NCBI GenBank assembly: GCA_017380955.1 | Contig: JAFOCZ010000075.1 | Location: 1 to 29,161, forward strand | DNA from: Alistipes sp. | Lineage (GTDB): Bacteria; Bacteroidota; Bacteroidia; Bacteroidales; Rikenellaceae | Direction of reading: 5' to 3' | Length of the DNA stretch: 29,161 nt | Translations under genes and position numbers: made by a program | Notes under the pieces: model-generated | What the model was told of the DNA's origin: nothing | Seen by the model: the letters and a program-made list of their open reading frames with translations, nothing else | Database searches by the model: none | In this document: in pieces, positions 15,653 to 23,475 of the stretch | Position numbering within the stretch: position 1 is the first letter of the stretch | How the letters are laid out: each line of letters begins with the position of its first letter

Positions 15653-17278
15653 TTATTTCGCCTGCTCATCACGATAAGCCACAGCCTCCTTCACAAAGCG
15701 CACGAAGAGTGGGTGAGGGTTTGCTGCTGTAGAGTGGTACTCAGGGTGATACTGTGTACCCACAAACCAACGGTGCTCAGGAATCTCAACAACCTCCACC
15801 AAGCCGGTGTCAGGGTTAGTACCTACGGCCTTCATACCCGCAGCCTCGAAGTCTGCGAGGAACTCGCTGTTGAACTCATAGCGGTGACGGTGGCGCTCCA
15901 CAACATTCTCCGAGCCATAAGCCTCTGCCGAGCGTGAGCCTGCTGTAAGGTGGCAAGGGTAGCCACCAAGACGCATAGTACCGCCCTTGGCAGTAACCTT
16001 CTTCTGCTCCTCCATAAGGTCGATAACGGCGTGCTTGGTCTGTGCCATCTCGCTTGAGTTAGCATCGTTCCAACCGAGGACGTTGCGTGCGAACTCGATA
16101 ACTGCGCACTGCATACCGAGACAGATGCCGAAGAATGGCACGTTGTTCTCACGAGCATAGCGCACAGCAACCAACTTACCCTCGATACCACGGTTACCAA
16201 AGCCTGGTGCAACCATAATAGCCGACATCTCGCCGAGGTGCTCCTTAACATTGTCGATAGTGAGACGCTCAGAGTTTACATAATGGAGTTTCACCTTCAC
16301 CTCGTTCACAGTACCTGCGTGGATGAATGACTCGCTGATAGACTTATAAGCATCTGGCAACTCGGTGTACTTACCTACCAAGGCGATGTTTACGGTGCTC
16401 TTAGGATTCTTGATGCGCTCTACGAATGCCTCCCACTCTGTCATATCTGGCTCCTGGTCAGCCTCCAAGCCGAGTTTCTCCAACAATACGCCGTCGAGAT
16501 TCTGGGCGTGCATACGCAATGGCACCTCGTAGATTGTAGGAACGTCGATAGACTCAACAACAGCCTCTGGGGTTACGTTGCAGAACAATGCTACCTTGCG
16601 ACGGATATCCTCGCTGAGCACCTGCTCCGAGCGGAGTACCAACACATCTGGCTGCAAACCATAAGACAACAACTCCTTAACAGAGTGCTGCGTAGGCTTG
16701 GTCTTCAACTCGCCCGATGCTGCCATATATGGGATAAGTGTCAAGTGTACAAGAACGGTGTTCTGGTAGCCCAACTGGTAGCGCAACTGACGTACCGACT
16801 CGATAAATGGCAATGACTCGATGTCGCCTACAGTACCACCAATCTCGGTGATGATAACATCATACTTCTTTGTAGCGCCCAACAACTGCACACGACGCTT
16901 AATCTCGTCGGTGATGTGAGGGATAACCTGCACGGTCTTACCCAAGAACTCGCCGCTACGCTCCTTCTCGATAACGCACTGGTAAATCTTACCTGTTGTT
17001 ACGTTGTTGTTCTTAGTGGTCTGGATAGATGTGAATCGCTCGTAGTGACCGAGGTCGAGGTCGGTCTCGGTACCATCCTCAGTAACGTAGCACTCACCGT
17101 GCTCATAAGGGTTGAGCGTACCTGGGTCAACGTTGATATAAGGGTCGAGTTTCTGAATTGTTACAGAGTAACCGCGAGCCTGGAGGAGGCGTGCGATAGA
17201 TGCAGAGATGATACCCTTACCAAGTGATGAAGCAACACCACCAGTAACGAATATGTACTTAGGCTTTGAAAGTTTCAT
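15653..17278 (-). CDS. pyrG: CTP synthase (glutamine-hydrolysing)
   Basis: A 541-residue cytoplasmic enzyme that makes CTP from UTP, ATP and glutamine. The N-terminal synthase domain has the SSLGKG P-loop (residues 17-22), the DPYINVDPGTLNPYEHGE segment (45-62) and TEIGGTVGDIES. The C-terminal class I glutamine amidotransferase domain (from about 295) has the oxyanion region PGFGNRG, the nucleophile Cys386 (GICLGMQC) and the His511/Glu513 pair (QYHPEYH). All catalytic residues are intact. The ATG at 17278 begins with the usual MKLSKPKYIFVTGG; an in-frame upstream codon at 17314 adds 12 unneeded residues. A TAAATTTG box at 17319-17312 could give an internal promoter. It sits 53 bases after the DUF349 gene. 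Confidence 0.97.
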   Translation of the reverse strand: MKLSKPKYIFVTGGVASSLGKGIISASIARLLQARGYSVTIQKLDPYINVDPGTLNPYEHGECYVTEDGTETDLDLGHYERFTSIQTTKNNNVTTGKIYQCVIEKERSGEFLGKTVQVIPHITDEIKRRVQLLGATKKYDVIITEIGGTVGDIESLPFIESVRQLRYQLGYQNTVLVHLTLIPYMAASGELKTKPTQHSVKELLSYGLQPDVLVLRSEQVLSEDIRRKVALFCNVTPEAVVESIDVPTIYEVPLRMHAQNLDGVLLEKLGLEADQEPDMTEWEAFVERIKNPKSTVNIALVGKYTELPDAYKSISESFIHAGTVNEVKVKLHYVNSERLTIDNVKEHLGEMSAIMVAPGFGNRGIEGKLVAVRYARENNVPFFGICLGMQCAVIEFARNVLGWNDANSSEMAQTKHAVIDLMEEQKKVTAKGGTMRLGGYPCHLTAGSRSAEAYGSENVVERHRHRYEFNSEFLADFEAAGMKAVGTNPDTGLVEVVEIPEHRWFVGTQYHPEYHSTAANPHPLFVRFVKEAVAYRDEQAK

Positions 17279-17331
17279 AGCGTTATATTTTTTGTTTGTT
17301 ATTCTTAATTCCAAATTTATGCTGTGGAAGG

Positions 17332-19278
17332 CTATGCGTTGTGACCCTCCTGCTCGTCGATAAGACGTATCTTCTCGATGAGTTCTGCCATATCGCGCTT
17401 TGTGCGCTCTATCTTCTCACGCACATCGGCGATGAGAGCCTCGGCATTCTTCGACTTCGAGAAGAAACCAATGTTGTTCTCCAGGAGTGCGATATCCTGC
17501 TCCATTTGGCGCACCTTGTTGAAGAGACGCTCACGCTCCGAGCGCAACTGACCGCTGCTCTTCATCGTAGATACACGCTCGCGGAAACGGCTCATAGAGC
17601 GATCACGCTCCGAAGAGCGCAGTGTGGCAAACATACCATCCACAATCGCCTTATACTCCTTCTGCAACGCATCCTTGAACTTGATAGGCACAAAACCAAT
17701 CTGGCTCCAGCGACGCTGGAACTCCTTGATAGCCTCGAAGCCTCCAGCCTTAACATCCGCAGCACGCATCTCCTCGATAAGTGCCTGCTTCTGACGTAGA
17801 TTCTCCTCGTGCTGGTTGTCCACTGTTGCGAAGTGCGCAGCCTTACGCTCGAAGAACTTGTCGCATGCAGCACGGAAACGCTTCCAGATAATATCTGAGT
17901 GGCGGCGTGCCACAGGACCTACCTGCTTCCAGCGAGCCTGAAGTGCTATCAACTCCTCGGTAGCACGCTTCCAATCCTCCGACATTGCCAAAGTCTCAGC
18001 CTCGGCGCACAACTCATTCTTGATGGCGAGGTTATGCTCCATCTCGCTCTTCTGACCAGCATAGAACTCACGCTTGTGCTCGAAGAACTTGTCACACGCA
18101 GCACGGAAACGCTCATAGATGCGGTTGTTATCCTTCTTAGGTGCAAAACCTATGGTCTTCCACACCTTCTGAATCTCGAGCAACTCCTCGCTTGCCTTGT
18201 TCCAATCCTTACGCGAGAGAATAGGGCGTGTTGCCAAAGACTCCACCTTCTCGCACAACTCGAGTTTTAGTGCGAGGTTCTTGGTCTGCTCTGCCTTCAA
18301 GGTCTCGAAGTGCTCCTGGTGGCGCTTGTTGATACGGCTTGATGCCTCCTTGAAACGCTCCCACAAAGCCTCCTTGAACTCAATAGCCACAGGGCCTGTC
18401 TCGCGCCACTCGTCGTGGAGTTTCTGTAGACGGCGGAATGCCTCCACAACCTGAGTCTCGAGTGTCAACTCCTCAGCCTGCTCACAGAGACTAATCTTTA
18501 TCTCGTAGTTCTTCTTGAGGTCGAGGTCACGAAGTTCTTTGTTGATCTTGATGAAGTTATAGAAGTTCTCAACGTAGAGGTTGTATGTCTCCCAGATATC
18601 CTTCACGTTCTGCTGTGGTACAAGACCAATCTCCTTCCAGCGCTGCTGCAACTCGCGGAAACGTGCAAAGGTGGTGTTCATAGTCTCATCAGAGTTGATG
18701 AGTTCCTTCAACTCCTCGATGATTGCCAACTTCTCACGGAGGTTATTCTCCTTGTTTGCCTCCAACTCGGCGATATACTTATCACGCTCGTTGCGGTAAA
18801 GTGCAAACAACTCCTTGAAGCGCGCCTCGTCGGCACAAGGTGCTGGCGAGAATGCCTCCTCGCTGCCACCAGCCTCGAGGAACGCCTTGCGCTCTGCCTC
18901 GATGTTTGCGCGGTGCTGCTTGTAGAAGGCAATCTTGATGGCCTCAACCGTAGAACGCAGTGTCTGAACAGGCTCAGACTCTATCTTTTGAGCAAACAGT
19001 GCAACCAACTCAGTCTTCGACAAGCCGTTGAGGTCGTCGCTGCTTGATGGTGCTGCCTCCTCCTCGGCAGTCTCCTCGCCGATGTCAAGACCCGCCTCGT
19101 CAGCAGCAAGTGCCGCCTCCTCGTCAGCAAAGTTCTCGCTCATCTGTGTTACCTCAGCATCGATCTCGGTGTCGTTGTTGGTTGTAGAAGTGGTGTTCTC
19201 AGAAGTAGTCTGCGCATCTTCGGCAATAGTGCCGACAGGCCCCTCGGGAGCCGTAAGGTTGATTTTCTCAGTAGCCAT
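17332..19278 (-). CDS. DUF349 repeat protein
   Basis: A 648-residue, highly charged, almost wholly helical cytoplasmic protein. Residues 1-110 are acidic and low in complexity. Then at least five DUF349 units follow, each with a W/IG/P core and an aromatic helix: examples are LQQRWKEIGLVP, LHDEWRETGPVA, IQKVWKTIGFAP, LQARWKQVGPVA and FQRRWSQIGFVP, each followed some 15 residues later by an F-(K/R)-A-type helix ending in DKFF or similar. The C-terminal 90 residues are a Lys/Arg/Glu-rich coiled coil. The biochemical role of DUF349 is not firmly established; distant members have been linked to ribosome or RNA-related processes, which I would not extend here. First gene of the unit with pyrG and yidC, behind a perfect promoter. 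Confidence 0.85.
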   Translation of the reverse strand: MATEKINLTAPEGPVGTIAEDAQTTSENTTSTTNNDTEIDAEVTQMSENFADEEAALAADEAGLDIGEETAEEEAAPSSSDDLNGLSKTELVALFAQKIESEPVQTLRSTVEAIKIAFYKQHRANIEAERKAFLEAGGSEEAFSPAPCADEARFKELFALYRNERDKYIAELEANKENNLREKLAIIEELKELINSDETMNTTFARFRELQQRWKEIGLVPQQNVKDIWETYNLYVENFYNFIKINKELRDLDLKKNYEIKISLCEQAEELTLETQVVEAFRRLQKLHDEWRETGPVAIEFKEALWERFKEASSRINKRHQEHFETLKAEQTKNLALKLELCEKVESLATRPILSRKDWNKASEELLEIQKVWKTIGFAPKKDNNRIYERFRAACDKFFEHKREFYAGQKSEMEHNLAIKNELCAEAETLAMSEDWKRATEELIALQARWKQVGPVARRHSDIIWKRFRAACDKFFERKAAHFATVDNQHEENLRQKQALIEEMRAADVKAGGFEAIKEFQRRWSQIGFVPIKFKDALQKEYKAIVDGMFATLRSSERDRSMSRFRERVSTMKSSGQLRSERERLFNKVRQMEQDIALLENNIGFFSKSKNAEALIADVREKIERTKRDMAELIEKIRLIDEQEGHNA

Positions 19279-19309
19279 CGTTAAATAGTTTTAAGTTGAT
19301 TTTTATCGC

Positions 19310-19319
19310 GTCGCGCGAC
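19310..19319. other. GC-rich palindrome in the DUF349 mRNA leader
   Basis: GTCGCGCGAC is a perfect 10-base palindrome in an otherwise A+T-rich leader. With its flanks (CGTGTC ... GACGCG on the minus strand) it can form a short hairpin within the first bases of the transcript from the promoter at 19332-19362. It may protect the 5' end or bind a protein. Confidence 0.35.
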
Positions 19320-19331
19320 ACGTAATTCGTG

Positions 19332-19362
19332 CAAATATACAAATAATAAATCAAAAACCAAA
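19332..19362 (-). promoter_or_regulatory. Promoter of DUF349-pyrG-yidC
   Basis: On the minus strand TTTG (19362-19359), exactly 19 bases, then TATATTTG (19339-19332): full consensus. The leader to the ATG at 19278 is about 47 bases. It points away from the ackA promoter, so 19279-19639 is a divergent control region; apart from these promoters and the palindrome I see nothing in it. Confidence 0.85.
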
Positions 19363-19531
19363 GTTACTCCTATTTTTATTTTAATAGCGTTTCTCGTTGG
19401 TGTGGACTAAATGACCAAAATTGCCAAATATGTAATATTCGCGATAGGCAAAGAAAACATCTGTTGTAACGATAAAATGTTGTGCTGTTTTGCGCTGAAT
19501 TTTGTGATTGCAAAAAAAAGTTGATAATTGG

Positions 19532-19562
19532 TTGGAAAGTCAGTCTAAAATTACTATCTTTG
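19532..19562 (+). promoter_or_regulatory. Promoter of the ackA-ptb-buk operon
   Basis: TTGG (19532-19535) and, after 19-20 bases, TATCTTTG (19555-19562), a full TAnnTTTG match. The transcript should start near 19569, giving a leader of about 70 bases before the ackA ATG, longer than for the other genes in the window. Confidence 0.7.
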
Positions 19563-19639
19563 TGTGGTTTTATGCATATGCCCTTAGGCGTGTGCGTCGA
19601 CACTTCTTCGAAAACATATTAACTAAACACTATAAAGAG

Positions 19640-20842
19640 ATGGTAATTTTGGTTCTCAATTGCGGTAGTTCTTCAATTAAGTATCAGGTACTTGATGTTA
19701 TGGAGACATCGCACACGCTCTTGGCCAAGGGTCTTGTAGAGCGTATCGGCCTTGCTGAAGGTGATCTTACACACAAGCCACAGGGTAAGGATAAGTTTGA
19801 GTTGCACTGTCCTATTCCAGACCACACAACAGGTATCCGCTTGGTACTCGACGCATTGACAAACCCTGAGCACGGCGTTATCTCTTCTTTGGAGGAGTTG
19901 AAGGCTGCTGGTCACCGTGTAGCACACGGCGGTGAGTTCTTCGAGGATAGTTGCCTTGTTGACGATGAGGTAAAGGCAAAGATCGAGTCACTCTACTCTA
20001 TCGCTCCATTGCACAACCCTGCAAACCTCGAGGGTATCCTCTCTATGGAGAAGGTTTTGCCAGGTATCAAGCAGGTGGCTGTATTCGATACATCATTCCA
20101 CCACACTATCCCAGCAATTAACTATATGTATGCTATTCCTTACGAGTATTACGAGAAGTATCGTGTTCGTAAGTATGGTTTCCACGGCACAAGCCACAAG
20201 TTTGTTGCTCGCGTAGGTGCTGAGATGTTCGGTCTCGATTTCGAGAACTCAAAGATTGTTACTTGCCATATCGGTAACGGTGCTTCAGTAACCGCTGTTA
20301 AGAATGGTAAGTCATTCGATACATCTATGGGCTTCTCACCACTCGATGGTCTTGTGATGGGTACACGTGCCGGCTCTATGGATGTCAGCGCTGCTACATA
20401 CATCGCTGCTAAGGAGGGTATGTCTTACGCAGAACTCGACAATATGCTCAACAAGAAGTCAGGTGTTCAGGGTATCACAGGCATCTCAAGCGATATGCGT
20501 GATATCGACGCTGCATATGACGAGGGTAACGAGCGCGCTATCATCGCTCGCGATATGTACTGCAACCGCATCAAGAAGTTTGTTGGTGAGTACGCAGCAG
20601 AGATGGGTGGCGTGGACCTCGTAATCTTCACAGGTGGTGTTGGCGAGAACTCTCCAGAGGTACGTGAGTACGTTCTCTCAAATATGGAGTTTATGGGCAT
20701 CGATTTCGACGCTGTTCGCAACCGTGGTAAGCGTGGTACCGACTACGAGATTTCGGCTGAGGGCTCACGCGTTAAGGCTGCCGTAATCTGCACAGACGAG
20801 GAGTTGGTAATCGCTAAGGATACCTATCGTTTGACAAAGTAA
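19640..20842 (+). CDS. ackA: Acetate kinase
   Basis: A 400-residue cytoplasmic kinase of the ASKHA fold that makes ATP and acetate from acetyl phosphate and ADP, the last step of acetate fermentation. The N-terminal phosphate loop LVLNCGSSSIKYQ (residues 4-16), the GHRVAHGG substrate region, VTCHIGNGAS and the MGFSPLDGLVMGTRAGSMD signature are all present, as is the C-terminal FTGGVGENS. Length is standard. The ATG at 19640 starts the fold; an in-frame start at 19508 would add 44 residues and precede the promoter. It is first in an operon with ptb (45 bases on) and buk. Codons are strongly biased, as in highly expressed genes. A separate phosphotransacetylase gene (pta) is not seen. Confidence 0.96.
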   Translation: MVILVLNCGSSSIKYQVLDVMETSHTLLAKGLVERIGLAEGDLTHKPQGKDKFELHCPIPDHTTGIRLVLDALTNPEHGVISSLEELKAAGHRVAHGGEFFEDSCLVDDEVKAKIESLYSIAPLHNPANLEGILSMEKVLPGIKQVAVFDTSFHHTIPAINYMYAIPYEYYEKYRVRKYGFHGTSHKFVARVGAEMFGLDFENSKIVTCHIGNGASVTAVKNGKSFDTSMGFSPLDGLVMGTRAGSMDVSAATYIAAKEGMSYAELDNMLNKKSGVQGITGISSDMRDIDAAYDEGNERAIIARDMYCNRIKKFVGEYAAEMGGVDLVIFTGGVGENSPEVREYVLSNMEFMGIDFDAVRNRGKRGTDYEISAEGSRVKAAVICTDEELVIAKDTYRLTK

Positions 20843-20887
20843 TCAACACAGATAATAATTAATAAACATATAAAACCAATTACTACT

Positions 20888-21790
20888 ATGATTAAGCATT
20901 TGGATGAACTCGTTGCTGCTGCGGTGGCTCGTGGTAAGAAGAAGATGATCGTTGCTTACGGTCAGGATACACACTCTATCGGTGCTACCGATATGGCTAT
21001 TAAGGCAGGTCTTGCAGAGGTTACTTTGGTTGGTGATCCTGAGGAGATCAAGAAGTCTTGCGAGGCTGAGGGCGTAGATATGAGCCAGTACACTATCATC
21101 CCAGAGACTGAGGATGTAAAGGCTGTTGAGATTGCTGTTAAGGCTGTTCACAATGGTGAGTACGACGTTTTGATGAAGGGTGTTGTTCCTACTGACAAGT
21201 ATATGCGTGGTATCTTGAACAAGGAGTGGGGTTTGTTGCCTGCAGGTACTGTTCTTAGCCACGTTACAGTTTTGGAGGTTCCAGCATACCACAAGTTGCT
21301 CGTAGTCAGCGACGTTGCTGTTCTTCCTTGCCCTAACTTCGAGCAGAAGAAGCAGATTGCTAAGTACCTCGTAGAGACTGCTAACAACCTCGGTATCGAG
21401 ACTCCAAAGGTTGCGCTTATCGCACCATCAGAGCAGCTTCTTCCAAAGGTTGTAAGTTCTGTTGAGGCTAAGGAACTCTCTGACCTCGGTCAGGCTGGCG
21501 AACTTGGCAACGCTTTGTTCCAGGGTCCATTGGCATTGGATGTTGCTATCGACGAGGAGTCTGTTAAGATTAAGAAACTCACTGGTCCTGTAGCAGGTGA
21601 CGCTGACTGCTTGTTGTTCCCTAACTTGGAGTCTGGTAACGTATTCTTCAAGGCTTGCTCTAAGTTTGGTGGCGCTGAGTTGGCTGCTATGGTAGCAGGT
21701 CCTATGGCTCCTTGTGTGTTGACATCACGTGGTGACTCAACTAAGACTAAGTTGTACTCTATCGCTCTTGCTTGCTTGTCAGCAAAATAA
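20888..21790 (+). CDS. ptb: Phosphate butyryltransferase (phosphate acyltransferase family)
   Basis: A 300-residue enzyme of the phosphate acetyl/butyryltransferase family that exchanges CoA for phosphate on an acyl-CoA, giving the acyl phosphate used by the adjacent kinases. The length and lack of extra N-terminal domains fit Ptb rather than long Pta. Visible family segments are the N-terminal KKKMIVAYGQD, VLMKGVVPTDKYMRGILN (about 97-114), the LPCPNFEQK region and the C-terminal LVAGPMAPC-like block (MVAGPMAPCVLTSRGDS). Acyl specificity (butyryl, isobutyryl, acetyl) cannot be read directly; the downstream butyrate kinase supports a four-carbon substrate. Codon use is extremely uniform (GCT, GGT, GTT), a sign of high expression. 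It lies 26 bases before buk. Confidence 0.93.
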   Translation: MIKHLDELVAAAVARGKKKMIVAYGQDTHSIGATDMAIKAGLAEVTLVGDPEEIKKSCEAEGVDMSQYTIIPETEDVKAVEIAVKAVHNGEYDVLMKGVVPTDKYMRGILNKEWGLLPAGTVLSHVTVLEVPAYHKLLVVSDVAVLPCPNFEQKKQIAKYLVETANNLGIETPKVALIAPSEQLLPKVVSSVEAKELSDLGQAGELGNALFQGPLALDVAIDEESVKIKKLTGPVAGDADCLLFPNLESGNVFFKACSKFGGAELAAMVAGPMAPCVLTSRGDSTKTKLYSIALACLSAK

Positions 21791-21816
21791 TTTCGAATAA
21801 GTTAATACGAAATATT

Positions 21817-22884
21817 ATGGCTTATAGAATTTTAACAATTAACCCAGGCTCTACCTCTACTAAGGTTGCTGTGTTCGAGGATATGGAGCAGGTTAAGACC
21901 TTGAAACTTAGCCACTCTGCAGAGGAGATTGCACAGTTTGCCTCTGTTGCTGATCAGTTGGAGTGGCGTTTGCAGATTATCCTTGATGCGATGAAGGCCG
22001 ATGGCATCGAACTCACATCATTGGATGCTGTAATTGGTCGTGGTGGTTTGATGCGCCCTATCGAGGGTGGTGTATACCGTGTTGGTGAGGCTATGATTGC
22101 CGACCTCGTAGCACCTAAGCGTCAGCACGCCAGCAACCTCGGTGCGTTGATTGCTCGTCGCATCGCCGACGCAGCAGGCGTTGAGGCATATATCGCCGAT
22201 CCTGTTGTTGTTGATGAGTTGCAGGATATGGCTCGTGTAAGTGGTCTTAAGGAACTCCCACGTCGCTCTATCTTCCACGCTTTGAACCAGAAGGCTATCG
22301 CACGCCGCTATGCTAAGGAGGTAGGTCGTCCTTACGAGGAGTTGAACCTCGTAGTAGTACATATGGGTGGTGGTATCTCAGTATCTGCTCACAACCAGGG
22401 TCGTGTTATCGACACCAACAATGCTCTTGATGGTGACGGCCCAATGGCTCCTGAGCGCGCTGGATGCTTGCCAGCAGGTGACTTGGTAGACCTCTGCTTC
22501 TCAGGCAAGTACGACAAGGGTGAGATTAAGAAGTTATTGGCAGGTAAGGGTGGTCTTGTAGATCACGTAAACTGCAACAATGTTCAGGAACTCAACGAGG
22601 TACGCGCTGCAAATGGCGACGCTGAGGCACGCTTTATGCTCGACACTATGGCATACTCTGTTGCTAAGTACATTGGCGAGATGGCAGTGGTGTTGAAGGG
22701 TAAGGTAGACGCTATTCTTCTCACAGGTGGTATCGCTTGGAATGACTGCGTTAACGATGTTATCATCGACTACTGTAAGTTCCTCGCACCTATCAAGATT
22801 TACCCAGGTGAGAACGAACTTGAGTCTTTGGCAGAGAACGCGTTGCGAGTACTTCGTGGCGAAACAGTAGCCAAAGAATACTAA
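21817..22884 (+). CDS. buk: Butyrate kinase (or branched-chain fatty acid kinase)
   Basis: A 355-residue ASKHA-fold kinase that forms ATP and butyrate (or isobutyrate/isovalerate) from the acyl phosphate. The N-terminal phosphate loop RILTINPGSTSTKVAVFED, the GRGGLMRPIEGGVY segment, VVHMGGGISVSAHNQG, and the DGDGPMAPERAG motif are typical of Buk and differ from AckA. The C-terminal LLTGGIAWN completes the ATP site. The ATG at 21817 begins just before the first strand; an upstream in-frame codon at 21772 overlaps ptb. It ends the ackA-ptb-buk operon, followed by a hairpin at 22934-22962. Butyrate versus branched-chain acids cannot be settled because the acyl-CoA-forming genes lie elsewhere. 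Confidence 0.94.
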   Translation: MAYRILTINPGSTSTKVAVFEDMEQVKTLKLSHSAEEIAQFASVADQLEWRLQIILDAMKADGIELTSLDAVIGRGGLMRPIEGGVYRVGEAMIADLVAPKRQHASNLGALIARRIADAAGVEAYIADPVVVDELQDMARVSGLKELPRRSIFHALNQKAIARRYAKEVGRPYEELNLVVVHMGGGISVSAHNQGRVIDTNNALDGDGPMAPERAGCLPAGDLVDLCFSGKYDKGEIKKLLAGKGGLVDHVNCNNVQELNEVRAANGDAEARFMLDTMAYSVAKYIGEMAVVLKGKVDAILLTGGIAWNDCVNDVIIDYCKFLAPIKIYPGENELESLAENALRVLRGETVAKEY

Positions 22885-22933
22885 AATTTGATGTTATAAG
22901 GGCGCATCTGCGTCACCAAACTCATTGCTACGA

Positions 22934-22962
22934 ATGGGGATGTACGCCAAGTACACCCCCAT
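22934..22962 (+). terminator. Terminator-like hairpin after buk
   Basis: ATGGGG-A-TGTAC (22934-22945) pairs with GTACA-C-CCCCAT (22951-22962), 11 pairs with one mismatch, around a GCCAA loop. The T run after it is weak (GTTTCAATTT), so termination may be partial. Confidence 0.6.
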
Positions 22963-23032
22963 CCGTTTCAATTTCGATTTGGCAACACATCTGCAACCCT
23001 TCTAACAACAAATTTAGGAGTTTTGAATTTTT

Positions 23033-23040
23033 TACTTTTG
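23033..23040 (+). promoter_or_regulatory. Probable -7 box of the aroQ-flippase unit
   Basis: TACTTTTG matches TAnnTTTG and lies 15 bases before the aroQ ATG. No TTTG is found at the proper -33 distance, so the promoter is weak or depends on an activator. Confidence 0.45.
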
Positions 23041-23055
23041 CAAACCCTGCAAAGT

Positions 23056-23472
23056 ATGAAAATATTAATTATCAACGGTGCGAATCTCAATTTATTGGGA
23101 AGTCGCCAACCTGAGATATACGGTCGTGAGAGCTTCGAGGATTACCTCGAGGCTCTTCGCGCACGTTATCCCGAACATACTCTCGACTACTATCAGTCGA
23201 ATATCGAGGGCGAGATTGTCGATGCTCTGCAACGTGCTGATGGTCAGTATGATGGTGTTGTGCTTAATGCCGGAGGTTATACCCACACCTCTGTCGTTAT
23301 CCGCGACGCTATGGCTGCCATCTCCACACCTGTTGTCGAGGTGCACATCTCCTCTATACTCTCGCGTGAGGAGTTTCGTCACGTATCGATGCTTGCTCCT
23401 GCTGCCGTGGGCACTGTTATGGGCTTCGGTATGGAGTCATACCGCTTGGCTGTAGAACACTTCATAGGATAG
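23056..23472 (+). CDS. aroQ: 3-dehydroquinate dehydratase, type II
   Basis: A 138-residue cytoplasmic enzyme of the shikimate pathway that dehydrates 3-dehydroquinate to 3-dehydroshikimate, usually as a dodecamer. The N-terminal INGANLNLLGSRQPEIYG contains the catalytic Tyr (Y22) and the flexible-loop Arg. QSNIEGEIVDALQ, LNAGGYTHTS (general-acid side His) and VEVHISSILSREEFRH follow in order. The last motif has SSI where most relatives have a SN(I/V)H-like stretch, a small deviation. The ATG at 23056 begins with the first strand; an upstream codon at 23023 would precede the promoter box. It is 3 bases before the flippase gene, an odd partner that only shares transcription. Confidence 0.94.
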   Translation: MKILIINGANLNLLGSRQPEIYGRESFEDYLEALRARYPEHTLDYYQSNIEGEIVDALQRADGQYDGVVLNAGGYTHTSVVIRDAMAAISTPVVEVHISSILSREEFRHVSMLAPAAVGTVMGFGMESYRLAVEHFIG

Positions 23473-23475
23473 CAT

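Noticed and set aside
19376..19603. A 75-codon minus-strand frame in the divergent control region
   Set aside because: It crosses both promoters, which match the consensus well, and its product has no features; chance opening in A+T-rich DNA.
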